64,000 bases of DNA from Janthinobacterium sp. CG3 (GCF_000344615.1 NZ_KB467824.1:1142592-1206591), one strand, 5' to 3'; shown: positions 34,154 to 44,608, counted from the first letter of the stretch. Program-made: numbers and translations. Notes: generated from the letters alone by a model not told the origin.

Positions 34154-34952
34154 TGAACACCTTTTTGACTGAATTGGCCAACACTTCGCCCACCACGATG
34201 ATGGCGATGATCGTCAACAGGATCGTCAGCACGAAGTCGTAGTCGAAACGCTGGAACGCGGAGAACAGCACGCCGCCGACGCCGCCGGCGCCGACGATGC
34301 CGACCATGGTCGAGTTGCGCAGGTTGGAGTCGAGCTGGTAGGTCGAGAAGCCGACAAAGCGCGACAGCACCTGCGGCAGCACGCCGAACAGGATCACGTT
34401 CATGAACGAGGCGCCGCTTGCGCGTACCGCTTCAACCTGCTTGATTGAAATCTCCTCGATGGCCTCGGCGAACAGTTTGCCGATGAAGCCGATCGACGCC
34501 ACCACCAGCGCCAGGATGCCGGCCAGCGCGCCGAAGCCGACCGCCTTGACGAACAGGATCGCCACGATCACCGGATGCAGCGAGCGGCACACCGATACCA
34601 CGGCGCGCGCCGACCACGACAGCCATGGCGGCATCAGGTTGCGCGCGCCCATCAGGCCGATTGGCAAGCTCAGCAAGATGCCGATCAGCGACGCCAGCAC
34701 GGCGATCTGCAAACTTTCGGCGATGCCGGTCCAGAGCACGTCGGTCTTGCTCAGGTCCGGCGGAAACATGCGGGCGAGGAACTTGCCGCCGCCGCCCAGG
34801 CCGTTGGCGAAGCGCTCCCACGAAAAGCCCAGCTGGGTCGCCGCGTACACCGCGTATAGAAGAATCAGCACGGTCGCGACCCGGCTCGCCGCGCTGCTCT
34901 GGAACGCGGTCGAGACGCGCGCGCCCGGCGCCGTTGCTGCCGGCGCGCTCAC
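34146..34952 (-). CDS. phnE: PhnE-type ABC transporter permease (first copy)
   Basis: 268 residues from a GTG at 34952 that overlaps the phnC stop by four bases; a longer frame extends upstream but runs antiparallel in sense through phnC and is not used. About six helices, with [17 protein letters not shown] near 165 and [17 protein letters not shown] near 225 matching the PhnE signature. Tandem phnE genes forming a heteromeric channel are common in PhnCDE operons of proteobacteria. Confidence 0.9.
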   Translation of the reverse strand: MSAPAATAPGARVSTAFQSSAASRVATVLILLYAVYAATQLGFSWERFANGLGGGGKFLARMFPPDLSKTDVLWTGIAESLQIAVLASLIGILLSLPIGLMGARNLMPPWLSWSARAVVSVCRSLHPVIVAILFVKAVGFGALAGILALVVASIGFIGKLFAEAIEEISIKQVEAVRASGASFMNVILFGVLPQVLSRFVGFSTYQLDSNLRNSTMVGIVGAGGVGGVLFSAFQRFDYDFVLTILLTIIAIIVVGEVLANSVKKVFNV

Positions 34953-35716
34953 AGCCAGTCCTCGCCGCCGTAGATGCGCTTCATGCAATCGTCGTCCAGG
35001 CGCTCGGCGCTGCCGTCGTAGACCACATGGCCGCCCGACATGCCGATGATGCGGTCGGCGTAGCGCTTGGCCAGCTCGACGTCGTGGATGTTCACGATCA
35101 CCGGGATGCCGTGCTTGCGCCCCTGTTCCTTGAGCAGCGAGATGATCTCGAACGAGGTTTTCGGGTCGAGCGAGGAGGTTGGCTCGTCGGCCAGCAGCAG
35201 CCGCGGCCTTTGCATCAGCGCGCGGGCGATGCCGACGCGCTGGCGCTGCCCGCCGGACAGGGCGTCGGCGCGTTGGTTGGCAAACGACGACAGGCCGACC
35301 GTGTCGAGCAGTTCGAACGCGTGCTCGACATCCTCCTTGGGAAACTTGCGGCGCCACGCCGACCACGCGTTGACGTAACCCAAGCGTCCGCACAGCAGGT
35401 TTTCCATCACGGTCAGGCGCTCCACCAAGTTGTATTCCTGGAATACCATGCCGATCTGGCGTCGGCTGGCGCGCAGCGCGCGGCCCTTCAATTGCGCCAG
35501 GTCGGTGCGCCGGCCCTCGGAAGTGAACCAGATCGCGCCGCTGCTCGGGTCGACCAGCCGGTTGATGCAACGGATCAGGGTCGACTTGCCGGTCCCGGAC
35601 GGGCCGATGATCGCCGTTAGGCCGGCACCGTCGATGTTCAGGTCGATGCCCTTTAGGATGGGATGGCCCGGCTTGTACTCCTTGACCAGGCCTTGTATTT
35701 CGAGTGCGTGCGACAT
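34949..35716 (-). CDS. phnC: PhnC-type ABC transporter ATPase
   Basis: 255 residues with Walker [10 protein letters not shown] (about 38-46), Q-loop, signature [10 protein letters not shown] near 153, Walker [14 protein letters not shown] near 172 and the switch His in VNIHDVELA near 208. The call as PhnC rests on overall likeness and on the neighbouring PhnD and two PhnE genes. ATG 35716 has AAGGTGA 7-13 bases upstream. It should energise uptake of a phosphonate-like ligand. Confidence 0.93.
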   Translation of the reverse strand: MSHALEIQGLVKEYKPGHPILKGIDLNIDGAGLTAIIGPSGTGKSTLIRCINRLVDPSSGAIWFTSEGRRTDLAQLKGRALRASRRQIGMVFQEYNLVERLTVMENLLCGRLGYVNAWSAWRRKFPKEDVEHAFELLDTVGLSSFANQRADALSGGQRQRVGIARALMQRPRLLLADEPTSSLDPKTSFEIISLLKEQGRKHGIPVIVNIHDVELAKRYADRIIGMSGGHVVYDGSAERLDDDCMKRIYGGEDWL

Positions 35717-35798
35717 GGCGAATCACCTTCAATGGAAAATGTGGACGAAGCTCGCCCGCTCCGGCCCCGCAGGCCGGATCGGCGCGCTGTCGCGGGGC

Positions 35799-36779
35799 TT
35801 ATTTTTTAGCGGCCTGTTTGTCGTAGGCGGCGCGGTTGAAGGTTTCACCAGCGGTGTGCGAAACGTAGCGCACCAGCGAGAAGTCTTTCTTGTATTCGAT
35901 AGGGAAGAAACGGTCCGAGCCGGCGAAGGCTTTTTTCAGCTCGTCGCCGAAGCGGTAGTCGTAGAAACACTTCAACATCTTGTCGCGGAACACAGGTTCC
36001 AGGTCGTGGGCGTAGGCAAACGACTGGGTCGGGAATTTTTCGCTGCGGTACAGCACGCGGAAATCGTCCTTCTTGATCTGGCCGCGCTCGACCATGCGGT
36101 CGTATACATCGGAGGCCACTGCGGCGGCTTCATAGTCGCCGGAGTTGACACCCATGATCGATTGGTCGTGCTTGCCCGAAAACAGGATCTTGTAATCCTT
36201 TTCCGGCACCAGGCCGGCTTTAGGGAAAAGCGCGATCGGCGCCAAGTGGCCGGAATTGGACGATGGCGAGGTATGCACGACCTTCTTGCCTTTCAGGTCG
36301 GCCATTTTTTGAAACGGGCTGTCTTTTTTGACGATCATGATCAGCGAGTAGCCCTGGTACTCCTTCTGGTTGCCGATGACGGCGAAGGGCACGGCGCCGG
36401 CGATGTTGACCGCGAACGCGGTCGGTCCGGTCGAGAAGCCGCCCACATGCAGCCGGCCGGAGCGCATCGCCTCGATTTCGGCGGCGTTCGATTGCACCTG
36501 GAAGAACACCACTTTCTTGGCCGTGCATTGGGTCAGGTAGTCGGTGAAGGGCTTGAACATCTTGTCGTAGACGGCCGGGTCTTCGACCGGGGTGAACGAG
36601 AACACCAGCGTATTCGGGCTTTTCTGTTTTTTCGGGTCGGTCAGCGCGTCGGCCACCAAGTCCTTGTTCTCGTCGCAGTATTGGGCGTCGAGGTCGCCGC
36701 GGTTGGCGCATTCACCCTGGGCGAACGCCAGCGCGGGGAAGCTCAGGGCCAGGCTTGCCAGGCATTTAATCAATCGCAT
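35799..36779 (-). CDS. phnD: PhnD-type periplasmic binding protein
   Basis: 326 residues with a signal peptide (about 1-21, ending AFAQG). The periplasmic phosphate/phosphite/phosphonate binding fold is shown by FSFTPVEDPAVYDKMFKPFTDYL near 62 and the ligand-binding SSNSGHLAP loop near 180, followed by the domain-crossing YEAAAVASDVYDRM. It is the first gene of the phnD-phnC-phnE-phnE operon, 82 bases before phnC, and is transcribed away from a two-component system. ATG 36779 has AAGAGA upstream. Ligand unknown. Confidence 0.92.
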   Translation of the reverse strand: MRLIKCLASLALSFPALAFAQGECANRGDLDAQYCDENKDLVADALTDPKKQKSPNTLVFSFTPVEDPAVYDKMFKPFTDYLTQCTAKKVVFFQVQSNAAEIEAMRSGRLHVGGFSTGPTAFAVNIAGAVPFAVIGNQKEYQGYSLIMIVKKDSPFQKMADLKGKKVVHTSPSSNSGHLAPIALFPKAGLVPEKDYKILFSGKHDQSIMGVNSGDYEAAAVASDVYDRMVERGQIKKDDFRVLYRSEKFPTQSFAYAHDLEPVFRDKMLKCFYDYRFGDELKKAFAGSDRFFPIEYKKDFSLVRYVSHTAGETFNRAAYDKQAAKK

Positions 36780-37070
36780 GATGATGTCTCTTTATAGTTT
36801 TTACGAGGTTGATCCGGAAGGTGAACCGAGTCTACCGCCTCGTGTCATTTTTGACGAATCGGCGAGCGCGGAAAACCCCACTTTTCTTGCGCCTCCCTGT
36901 CCGCTTCCTGTCGCCAAGCTGTCAATCCCCGGCATTTTCTTGCGCTGCGTCAGACGCTCTGGCGCGGGCGCCAAATTGGCTGTATAAAGCATGGTCGCCG
37001 GCGTGGCCGGCGGCGCCGCCCCCGGAGGCGGATGTCACCTTATTGTTGTCGTGAACCGGCGGGAAAAAAA

Positions 37071-37754
37071 TTGAATATCTTGTTGGTCGAAGACGACCTG
37101 GACATGTCGAACGCGCTGCTACGCGCCTTGGAACGGCGCGGATTCTCCGTCGCCACCTGCTTTGACGGCGGTTCCGCCTTGCGCAGCATCAAGGAGGGCC
37201 AGCACGACCTGGTCATCCTCGACCTGAACATTCCCGTCATCGACGGCATGCACTTGCTGCAGCGCATACGCGCGCAGGGCATCACCACGCCGGTGATCGT
37301 ACTGACGGCGCGCGGCGCGGTCGGCGACCGGGTGGCCGGTTTGAACGCCGGCGCCGACGACTACCTGGCCAAGCCCTTCGACCTGCAGGAATTGGACGCC
37401 CGCGTGCGCGCCTTGCTGCGGCGCAAAAACGGCGGCGAGGAAACCGTCCAGCGCTGCGGCGAACTCAGTTTCAAGCGCAGCTCCGACACCTTTTACCATG
37501 GCGGCGAGCCGCTGATGTTTCCGCCGCGCGAATTCGCGCTGTTGAAGGCGCTGATCGCCATGCCCGGCCACGCCCTCACCAAGGAAAAACTGTTCCGCCT
37601 GGTGTTTTCCTTCGAGGAGGACGTGCAGCTCGAAGCCATCGAAGTCATCATCCACCGGCTGCGCAAAAAGCTCGCCGGCACGCGCACCGAAATTCTGACG
37701 CTCAGGGGCGTCGGTTATCTGCTGCGCGCCTGCGCGACGGCCTCAAGGCAATGA
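37071..37754 (+). CDS. OmpR/TctD-family response regulator
   Basis: About 227 residues from TTG 37071, chosen because receiver domains of this family begin directly with NILLVEDD; an in-frame ATG at 37032, preceded by GGAGGCGG, would add 13 residues and is a real alternative. Receiver domain with Asp51 as phospho-acceptor (LVILDLNIP) and the conserved KPFD lysine, then a winged-helix DNA-binding domain (about 130-222). It overlaps the kinase gene (ATGA) and diverges from the phnDCEE operon, which it may control. Confidence 0.92.
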   Translation: MNILLVEDDLDMSNALLRALERRGFSVATCFDGGSALRSIKEGQHDLVILDLNIPVIDGMHLLQRIRAQGITTPVIVLTARGAVGDRVAGLNAGADDYLAKPFDLQELDARVRALLRRKNGGEETVQRCGELSFKRSSDTFYHGGEPLMFPPREFALLKALIAMPGHALTKEKLFRLVFSFEEDVQLEAIEVIIHRLRKKLAGTRTEILTLRGVGYLLRACATASRQ

Positions 37755-39163
37755 TCTTCTCGCTGTCTTCGCATTCGGCGCGCAGCTACCTGCTGGCGTG
37801 GATCATCGCGCCGATCGTGGTGTTTATCGCGGTCGATACCTTCACGCTGTATCGCAACGCGCTCGACTCCGTCAACACCGCGTACGACCGCACCCTGGTG
37901 GCGTCGGCGCAGTCGATCGCCGACCTGCTGCGCATCGAAGACGGGCGTTTGAAGGTGACGTTGCCGCACGCCGCGCTGGAAATTTACGAGGCCGGCATTT
38001 CCAGCCAAATGGTGTATCGCGTCAGTGGCCTGAACGGCGAGTTCCTGTCCGGCGACCGCGGACTGGCCCAGTACACCGGGCCGCCGCAGTCGCGCGCGTC
38101 CTACCCGGCCGTGGTGCGCATCTACGAGGACCTGTACCGGGGCCAGGAGGTGCGGGTGGCGGCGATCTTCCAGCCGGTGGTGTCGAACGAGCCGACCGGG
38201 CGCGCGCTGGTGCAGGTGGCGGAGACGGTCGAGCATCGCAAGAACATGGCGCGCAAGATCTTGCACGAAACCCTGTTGCACCAGGCCATACTGGTGGCCG
38301 TCCTCAGCCTGGTCACCTGGGTCGTGGTGTCGCGCGCCCAGCGGCCGCTGGAGACCCTGCGCACCCAGCTCGACCAACGGCACGCCGAGGACTTGTCGCC
38401 GATCGCCATCCCGTTCGCCTCCAAGGAGGTGCAGCCGGTGGTGCAGGCGCTGAACCAGTTGATGGCGCGGCTGCAACCGCTGCTGGACCATCAGCAGCGC
38501 TTCGTGGCCGACGCCTCGCACCAGTTGCGCACCCCGTTGGCGGTACTGAAGACGCAATTGCAATCGGGCTTGCAGGGCGATGCGCCGCCGCTGGTGATCC
38601 TGCAGGAGATGGCCGGCACCGTCGAGCGCGCCAGCCAGCTGGCCAACCAGTTGCTGTCGCTGGCGAAGGTGGAGCAGTTACGCGGCAGGGGCCAGCAGGA
38701 ACCGTGCGACCTGGCCATGCTGGGGCGCGAGGTGGCCGTCAACCTGTCGCCGCTGATCGGCGAAAAAAACCTCGACTATGAATTGGACGCCGAAAAAATC
38801 GCGGTAATGAGCCAGCCGTGGATGATCGCCGAACTGATCTCCAACTTGTTGCACAACGCGATACGCCACACGCCGCCGGACACGAAGATCGGCGTGCGCA
38901 TCACGGCCGAGGGCGAGGCCGCGCTGCTGTGCGTGTGGGACAGCGGGCCGGGCATGGCGGCGGACATGGACAGCCGGGTGTTCCAGCCGTTTACGGCCAG
39001 CCACTCGTCGCAAAGCGGCGGCCTCGGCTTGACCATTTGCAGCGAAATCGCCGCCTCGATGGGCGCCGCGATCGCGCTGGAGAACCGTATCGTCGACGGG
39101 CGGGTGGCCGGCTTGAACGCGCTGGTGCGCTTCCCGGCGCTGGTGCGGGTGGCCCGAACCTGA
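37751..39163 (+). CDS. TctE-like sensor histidine kinase
   Basis: 470 residues. Two membrane helices (about 14-33 and 177-197) enclose a periplasmic sensor region of about 140 residues, followed by a HAMP-like segment, the H-box FVADASHQLRTPLA (His near 257) and a HATPase domain with N-box NLLHNAIRHTP, DSGPGM and GGLGLTI. The layout is that of TctE/QseC kinases. Such pairs usually control carboxylate uptake; the neighbouring PhnD-type transporter suggests a different ligand here. Confidence 0.92.
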   Translation: MIFSLSSHSARSYLLAWIIAPIVVFIAVDTFTLYRNALDSVNTAYDRTLVASAQSIADLLRIEDGRLKVTLPHAALEIYEAGISSQMVYRVSGLNGEFLSGDRGLAQYTGPPQSRASYPAVVRIYEDLYRGQEVRVAAIFQPVVSNEPTGRALVQVAETVEHRKNMARKILHETLLHQAILVAVLSLVTWVVVSRAQRPLETLRTQLDQRHAEDLSPIAIPFASKEVQPVVQALNQLMARLQPLLDHQQRFVADASHQLRTPLAVLKTQLQSGLQGDAPPLVILQEMAGTVERASQLANQLLSLAKVEQLRGRGQQEPCDLAMLGREVAVNLSPLIGEKNLDYELDAEKIAVMSQPWMIAELISNLLHNAIRHTPPDTKIGVRITAEGEAALLCVWDSGPGMAADMDSRVFQPFTASHSSQSGGLGLTICSEIAASMGAAIALENRIVDGRVAGLNALVRFPALVRVART

Positions 39164-39448
39164 GGCGGCGCCGGGCAGCCGATTCGGGCGCCGGCATACG
39201 ATAGTCGCGATCGCCGGCGCCGCCTGAGCGCGTCCCTACAACCCTCCGGTCGGGCCTCGATATGGCGGTTTTTTAGGTAAAATCGAGTCTTGCGCCCGCT
39301 GAGACCGATACCCTCATCGAATTTCCTTCGTGCTCGGGCGCAATAGCCGCCGCATTAAGCCGTCTTTAGTGCTGCGAAGATTTGCATTCTTGTGTATGGT
39401 GGCGTAGCGAGCATAGTTATCCACCATGGCAATGAAGGCTGATCAGAC

Positions 39449-40774
39449 ATGACAAGCGACGCGCCGCTGTACAGGAACCACGTAATGCTGTTGTCGGAGA
39501 TATTCTTTATCAAAGACAACCAGGCTGAACTACTCCTGTGCGCGCATAAATACGATTTCGACATCATCTTCTTCAATGAAGTGCAGGATTTCGTTGTGGC
39601 CGTCGAGAACGACCACGGCAACAGCCTATGCGTCATCGACCTTGACGCTTTACACAATATGCAGGCGGACATGCATGAGCGCCGCAAGACCTTGATGCTC
39701 AGCGAGTTGTTGCAACGCCTGCCGGGCGAGCACACGTATGTCTACCTGCAGAGCGTACGCCAGGGCGGCCGCTTTTTGCTCCAGCAGCGCCTGGTCGACA
39801 GCAATTGCCTGGCCTACGCGGAAAAACCGATCGCCAACGACGTGCTCGTCGACAGGTTGTTCACCTTGTTCGTCCAGAAAAACCGCGGCGACCTGGTGCG
39901 ACTGATGCACCTCGGCGAGCCGATCGGGCTGGACGAAGCGGCGCTGCTGCAGCGGCGCGTCGAGGTCATCCACCACGGCGACGCCCAGACGCTGCATCTG
40001 CGCGTCAAGGAATTGCAGCCCGACATCGTGCTCATCACGGAAGCCGAATACGAGCGCACCGAAGCCATTGTCCGCGTCCTCAAGAAAAACCTGGAAGCCG
40101 ACCCGGTGCGCGAAATCACGCTGTTGCAGCGCCAGCCCGACGCCGCTTTGACCCGGCGCGCCTTGGCCAGCGGCTTCGACGAGATTTTACTGATGACCGA
40201 TACCGACGTGCTGGCGGGGCAACTTGTCAACCGCGCCAACAAGATCCGCGTGAACAAGGACTTGATCGGCAAGGACCGGGCGACCGGGCTGCTCAACAAG
40301 ATCGGTTTGCAGAAGAAGGCCCAGGAACTGATCCGCCAGGCGGCGCGGGAAGGCTGTCCGCTGGCCTTCGGCGTGGTCGACATTGACAAATTCAAGACCG
40401 TCAACGACACCTGGGGCCACTATTTCGGCGATATCGTCATCAAGCGCCTGTCGCTGACGCTGGCGCCACACATGGGCGAACGCGATTTGCTCAGCCGCTT
40501 CGGCGGCGAGGAATTCGTGGTGGTGTTTTGGGATTGCACGCTCGAGCAGGGATGGCGGCGGCTGGACGCGATGCGCCAGTCTTTCGCCGCGATCCCGTTT
40601 GAAGTCAAGGCGGGCGACGTGCGCCACTTTTCCTTCAGCGGCGGCATGGCGGCGTACCCCGAGTACAAGAGCGAAAACGAATTGTTCCTGCGCGCCGACG
40701 CCATGCTGTATGTGGCGAAGGAAGGCGGGCGCAATCAGATCTGCGTCAAACCGTCGGCTTCGGCGTTGAAATAG
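39449..40774 (+). CDS. Diguanylate cyclase with two receiver-like N-terminal domains
   Basis: 441 residues, no membrane segment. Residues about 12-150 and 165-275 each look like a receiver-type alpha/beta fold. The first has acidic residues where a phosphoacceptor would lie (VIDLD near 69); the second reads PDIVLITEAEY, with Thr instead of Asp, so it is probably not phosphorylated. The GGDEF domain (about 275-436) has GGEEF. The residues before it are GERD rather than RxxD, so the usual inhibitory site is missing. It stands alone; the 285 bases upstream contain no gene. ATG 39449 has no strong ribosome site. Confidence 0.9.
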   Translation: MTSDAPLYRNHVMLLSEIFFIKDNQAELLLCAHKYDFDIIFFNEVQDFVVAVENDHGNSLCVIDLDALHNMQADMHERRKTLMLSELLQRLPGEHTYVYLQSVRQGGRFLLQQRLVDSNCLAYAEKPIANDVLVDRLFTLFVQKNRGDLVRLMHLGEPIGLDEAALLQRRVEVIHHGDAQTLHLRVKELQPDIVLITEAEYERTEAIVRVLKKNLEADPVREITLLQRQPDAALTRRALASGFDEILLMTDTDVLAGQLVNRANKIRVNKDLIGKDRATGLLNKIGLQKKAQELIRQAAREGCPLAFGVVDIDKFKTVNDTWGHYFGDIVIKRLSLTLAPHMGERDLLSRFGGEEFVVVFWDCTLEQGWRRLDAMRQSFAAIPFEVKAGDVRHFSFSGGMAAYPEYKSENELFLRADAMLYVAKEGGRNQICVKPSASALK

Positions 40775-40776
40775 TT

Positions 40777-40843
40777 AAAACCAGCGGCCTCACCCCGGGG
40801 CCAGACCTTCAGGTATGAGCCCGGCTCTGGGCCGATGGTTTTT
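40777..40843. repeat. Intergenic palindromic element B (bidirectional terminator)
   Basis: Begins two bases after the diguanylate cyclase stop. Arms AAAACCAGCGGCC and GGGCCGATGGTTTTT pair around an inner CCCCGGGGCCAGACCTTCAGG core. It lies between convergent genes, with A- and T-runs outside the arms, so it should terminate transcription both ways. Same family as the elements at 6926 and 49374. Confidence 0.68.
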
Positions 40844-40860
40844 GCTTGCCTCGGCGGCGT

Positions 40861-42519
40861 TCAGGCGCCGTTGGCCACCTTGTCGGTCGGCTCGGACGGC
40901 CGCGCCAGCGCCAGCTGCGTCGGTTTGGTCTTGCCTTTCGCGATAGGCAAGCGCGTCACCATGGCCGGCTTGCCGCCGCTGAGTTTAAACACGCCGACCA
41001 CGCCGGACAGTTGCGCGGCCTGGTCCTGCATCGTCGCGGCCGCCGCCGAGGCCTGCTCAACCAGCGCGGCGTTTTGCTGCGTGACCTGGTCCATTTGCGC
41101 GATCGCATGGTTGACTTGTTCGATGCCGGCCATCTGCTCGTGCGTGGCGGCGGAGATGTCGCCCATGATGGCGGTGACGCGGTGCACGCTGGCGACGATC
41201 TCGTCCATCGTGCGCCCGGCCTCGTCGACCAGCGCCGAGCCGTTGTCGACCTTGCTCACCGAATCGCCGATCAGCGCCTTGATCTCGCGCGCCGCGCCGG
41301 CCGAGCGCTGCGCCAGCGTGCGCACTTCGTTGGCGACGACGGCGAAACCGCGGCCCTGTTCGCCGGCCCGCGCCGCCTCGACCGCCGCGTTCAACGCCAG
41401 GATGTTGGTCTGGAAGGCGATGCCGTCGATAACGGCAATGATATCGACGATCTTCTTCGACGAGGCCTTAATCGAGGCCATCGTCTCGACCACCTGCGCC
41501 ACCACGGCGCCGCCCTTGCCGGCCACCTCGGCCGCCGACAGGGCCAGCTGGTTGGCTTGCCGCGCGTGGTCGGCGTTTTGCTTGACGGTGCCGGTCAGCT
41601 GCTCCATCGACGCGGCGGTTTCCTCCAGCGAACTGGCCTGCGCCTCGGTGCGCGAGGACAAGTCCAGATTGCCGGCGGCAATCTCGCGCGAGGCCATGGC
41701 GATGGTCTCGGTGCCGCCGCGCACCTCGCCGACGATCTTGAACAGGCTGGCGTTCATGTCCTGCAGCGCTTGCAGCAATTGGCCGACCTCGTCGCCGGAC
41801 TCGACCAGGATGGTGCCGGTCAGGTCGCCGCCGGCGACGCTGCGCGCCACCTTCACGGCGTGGCGAATCGGCCGCACGATGCCGCTGCTGATGTACCACG
41901 CGGTGACAAGGCTGAGCAAGCCGCCGACCAGGCCCAGGGCGACCATCATCAGGCCGGCGCCGTGGGCGGTGGCGGTGACGTCGGCGCCGGCGCTGCGCAT
42001 CAGCCCGGCCTGGACGGCGATCAGCTCGTCGATTTGGGCCAGATAGCGCGCGTGGGCCGGGCGCAATTGCTGGAACAGCAGCGCGGCGGCCTCGTCCTTG
42101 CTGCCGGTTTTGAGCAGGACCAGCATCCGCTCGCGCGCGGCGGCATACACCAGGCCGGCGTCGCCGAGCGCCTTCAGCACCGGCTGCGCCCGCGGCGAGC
42201 GGACGGCGGCGGCCAGCTTGCTCAAATCATCGGATATCGACTTGCTGCTGCTATTGACGCTATCGATTTCGTTTTTAATATCATTTTGATCGCCCATCAG
42301 CAAGGCGCTGGGCAGGCTGCGGGCCTGCAGTTCGAGCGCGTTCCTGGCGTGGTTGAGCAGACTGATCTTGTCATAGCCGTCATTCACGGTCGCATCGATA
42401 GCCGAGCTGACCGTTTGCAGGCGGCTGGTGCCGATCACCACCACCACGCCCAGCATCAGCGTAGTCAGAAGGAAGGCGATCGTCAGGCGCTGACCTATTT
42501 TAATGTTTGCGATATTCAT
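40861..42519 (-). CDS. Methyl-accepting chemotaxis protein
   Basis: 552 residues. Membrane helices at about 11-31 and 188-210 bracket a periplasmic four-helix-type ligand domain; a HAMP domain follows (about 211-265), then the cytoplasmic signalling domain (about 280-520) with the hairpin tip [19 protein letters not shown] and flanking Glu/Gln methylation helices. Residues after 520 are a short basic tail without the CheR/CheB-docking pentapeptide of major receptors. The ligand is not predictable. It is a lone gene convergent with the diguanylate cyclase. Confidence 0.95.
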   Translation of the reverse strand: MNIANIKIGQRLTIAFLLTTLMLGVVVVIGTSRLQTVSSAIDATVNDGYDKISLLNHARNALELQARSLPSALLMGDQNDIKNEIDSVNSSSKSISDDLSKLAAAVRSPRAQPVLKALGDAGLVYAAARERMLVLLKTGSKDEAAALLFQQLRPAHARYLAQIDELIAVQAGLMRSAGADVTATAHGAGLMMVALGLVGGLLSLVTAWYISSGIVRPIRHAVKVARSVAGGDLTGTILVESGDEVGQLLQALQDMNASLFKIVGEVRGGTETIAMASREIAAGNLDLSSRTEAQASSLEETAASMEQLTGTVKQNADHARQANQLALSAAEVAGKGGAVVAQVVETMASIKASSKKIVDIIAVIDGIAFQTNILALNAAVEAARAGEQGRGFAVVANEVRTLAQRSAGAAREIKALIGDSVSKVDNGSALVDEAGRTMDEIVASVHRVTAIMGDISAATHEQMAGIEQVNHAIAQMDQVTQQNAALVEQASAAAATMQDQAAQLSGVVGVFKLSGGKPAMVTRLPIAKGKTKPTQLALARPSEPTDKVANGA

Positions 42520-42712
42520 GTGCCGTATGAGTTGTGTTTCCTGCGGCGCCGCGTACGCACGCCAGTGTCAGGATATTGTTGTAAACCCGGTGTCTCCCCC
42601 GGGGCAACTTCAGTGTATCAGCGACAATGAAACAGATCGAGAAATATTTCCATTCAGGAATTGTTATGTGCGGTTTTACCAATTTTTGAGAGTTGACGGC
42701 CGTCATCTTCGC

Positions 42713-44596
42713 TTAAGGCAGCTTGAGGGCGCGGGCGATGTCTTCCCAGGCGACGTACTTGAAGTTTTGCGGGCCGTCCGGCAGGCGTTTGTAGCCGTCC
42801 TGGATCACCAGCATGCCGCTGGCGTAGGCGCCGCCGAGGTTGGCGGAGCTGGCGTCCAGGCCGTCGGTCTCGGAGGTGCCGTCGATGCCGGCCGCCAAGT
42901 TGTAGCCGACGCGGAAGGTGCCGCGCACGCGGTTCGGCGCCGCCGCGTCGAGCACGACGTAGCTGTTGTTGCCCTGGCTGGAGACGATCAGGTAGTCGCC
43001 TTTGGCGCCGTGGTAGAGCGCAAGGCCTTCGACGTCGGCGCTCAGGTGGGGGCCGAGCGGGAGGATCAGCTGCAGGCCTGCCTTGGCGGAGGCGTCGGCC
43101 GCTCCGGCCCAGACGCCGCGCTTTTCTTCGCCGATGTAGAGGCGGGCGCGGCGGTCGTCGACGACGCAGCCTTCCGGCTGGCTGGCCACGCTGAAGCGCC
43201 GCAGCAAGGTGCTGGCGTAGCCTTGGCCGTGTCGTTCGATGCGGTAGTGGCGGTAGCTGCCGTCTTTGTCGTTGACGAAAGCTTCCAGGCCGCCGCCCGC
43301 CGGCTGGTACAGGCAGATGCCGTAGATACGTTCGAGGTCGGTCGGCAGCCGCGCCGCTTCGCTGACGATCCCTTGGGCGTCGATGGTAAATAACATCATG
43401 CTGTTGTCGTCGCGCTGGCTGGCCACGGCCAAGTCGACGCGCTGGCCGTCGAGGGTGACGTTTTGGCGCAGGTCGACGTTGTTCAGGCGGCCGACTTCGA
43501 GCAGTTGCCGTTGCTTGCCTTGCAGGTCGTACACCAGCAGGCCCTGCTTTTTGTTGGTGCCGAGTATGCGCGAGGCGGCCGGGTCGTTCGGATGTACCCA
43601 GATCGCCGGGTCGTCGGCGGCGTCGCCCGCGCGCGCCATCGGTTCGGTCTGGCCGCGCGGTTCGATGACCGCCATCGGCATGGTCGTGGCAACGGGCGCC
43701 GGTCTGGCCGCCTGCCAGGACTGAGGCCGGATTTGCCAGTTGCCGGCGGCCTCGTCGCGCAGCAGCAGGTCGATGCCGCCGGCGCCGGCGCGCAGCGCCA
43801 GTTGCCCGGCGCCTTTGGCGCTGCGCGTGGGTTGCGGCGGCAGCGCCTGCCATTTGCCGTCGCGACGGCGCAGCAGGTGCAGCCGCTTGCCTTTGGCGTC
43901 GAGCACGGCGACGCCGTCCGGCAGCACGGCCAGCGCGCCGGCGCCGCCGTCGAGTTGGCCGAACGGGCGCCGCAGCGCCACCGGTTCGCGCCTGCCGGCG
44001 CTTTCGGCGTCGGCTTCATAGGCCCACAGGCCGACGCCGGATTCGCTGACCAGCAGCGTGTGGCTGGCGTCGTCGGCGCGGCAGTGTTTGGCGTGCGGCG
44101 GCAGCGCCAGTTTGCGCACCAGTTGGCGTTGGTCGCCGTGCATCAGCCATTGTTCGCTTTGGCCGTCCTTGCCGATCAGGAACAGGTGCGCAACTTGCTG
44201 GGCGTCGCGGTACAGACAGGACGCTTCGACGCCGAAGCCGGGGACCGGGAAGGGCGCTTGCGCGCGCAATTCGCCGGCCTTGAGGTCGACCATGACCGCC
44301 AGTGGGCGCTGCGTGTCGGCTTCCAGCACGACGGCCAGCGCGCCGTCGGCGTGGCTGCGGGTGTCGAGTTGCTTGGCGCGCATCGGTAGCGTGGCGCGTT
44401 CCTTGCCGGCCGCGTCGAGCAGGTGCAGGCCGCGCTTGTCGAGGCTGAGCCAGCCGCCGCCGGGCAGCGCCGCCAGTTCGTCGGCGCGCGCGGTGGCGCC
44501 CGGGGTGGCGGCGCCGGCCTGGGCCAGCGTCGTGGCCGCCAGCAGCGCCGCGCCGAGTGCGGCCTTCATTGGTATTGTTTTCATTGTGTTTTTCAT
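42713..44596 (-). CDS. Secreted beta-propeller phytase (two propeller domains)
   Basis: 627 residues with a signal peptide (about 8-27). The C-terminal half (about 310-627) is a beta-propeller phytase: DDPAIWVHPND near 325, LGTNKKQGLLVYDLQGK just after, SADVEGLALY near 530 and a final GYKRLPDG segment, motifs that bind calcium and phytate phosphates. The N-terminal half is a degenerate propeller-like module, as in dual-domain phytases. It should release phosphate from calcium phytate outside the inner membrane. It lies 12 bases downstream of a TonB receptor gene in one operon preceded by a PHO box. Start at the first of three closely spaced ATGs (44596) is tentative. Confidence 0.9.
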   Translation of the reverse strand: MKNTMKTIPMKAALGAALLAATTLAQAGAATPGATARADELAALPGGGWLSLDKRGLHLLDAAGKERATLPMRAKQLDTRSHADGALAVVLEADTQRPLAVMVDLKAGELRAQAPFPVPGFGVEASCLYRDAQQVAHLFLIGKDGQSEQWLMHGDQRQLVRKLALPPHAKHCRADDASHTLLVSESGVGLWAYEADAESAGRREPVALRRPFGQLDGGAGALAVLPDGVAVLDAKGKRLHLLRRRDGKWQALPPQPTRSAKGAGQLALRAGAGGIDLLLRDEAAGNWQIRPQSWQAARPAPVATTMPMAVIEPRGQTEPMARAGDAADDPAIWVHPNDPAASRILGTNKKQGLLVYDLQGKQRQLLEVGRLNNVDLRQNVTLDGQRVDLAVASQRDDNSMMLFTIDAQGIVSEAARLPTDLERIYGICLYQPAGGGLEAFVNDKDGSYRHYRIERHGQGYASTLLRRFSVASQPEGCVVDDRRARLYIGEEKRGVWAGAADASAKAGLQLILPLGPHLSADVEGLALYHGAKGDYLIVSSQGNNSYVVLDAAAPNRVRGTFRVGYNLAAGIDGTSETDGLDASSANLGGAYASGMLVIQDGYKRLPDGPQNFKYVAWEDIARALKLP

Positions 44597-44608
44597 GGTG
44601 GTGTGTTC

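Noticed and set aside
36843..36860. TGTCAT-like repeats upstream of phnD as a PHO box
   Set aside because: The second repeat does not fit at the 11-base period on either strand, unlike the two boxes at 47.2-47.4 kb.
39299..39330. CTGAGA...ACCC sequence resembling a TPP riboswitch (thi box)
   Set aside because: Only this short part matches; the other conserved helices and the CCTGATC end are absent, and the next gene is a diguanylate cyclase.
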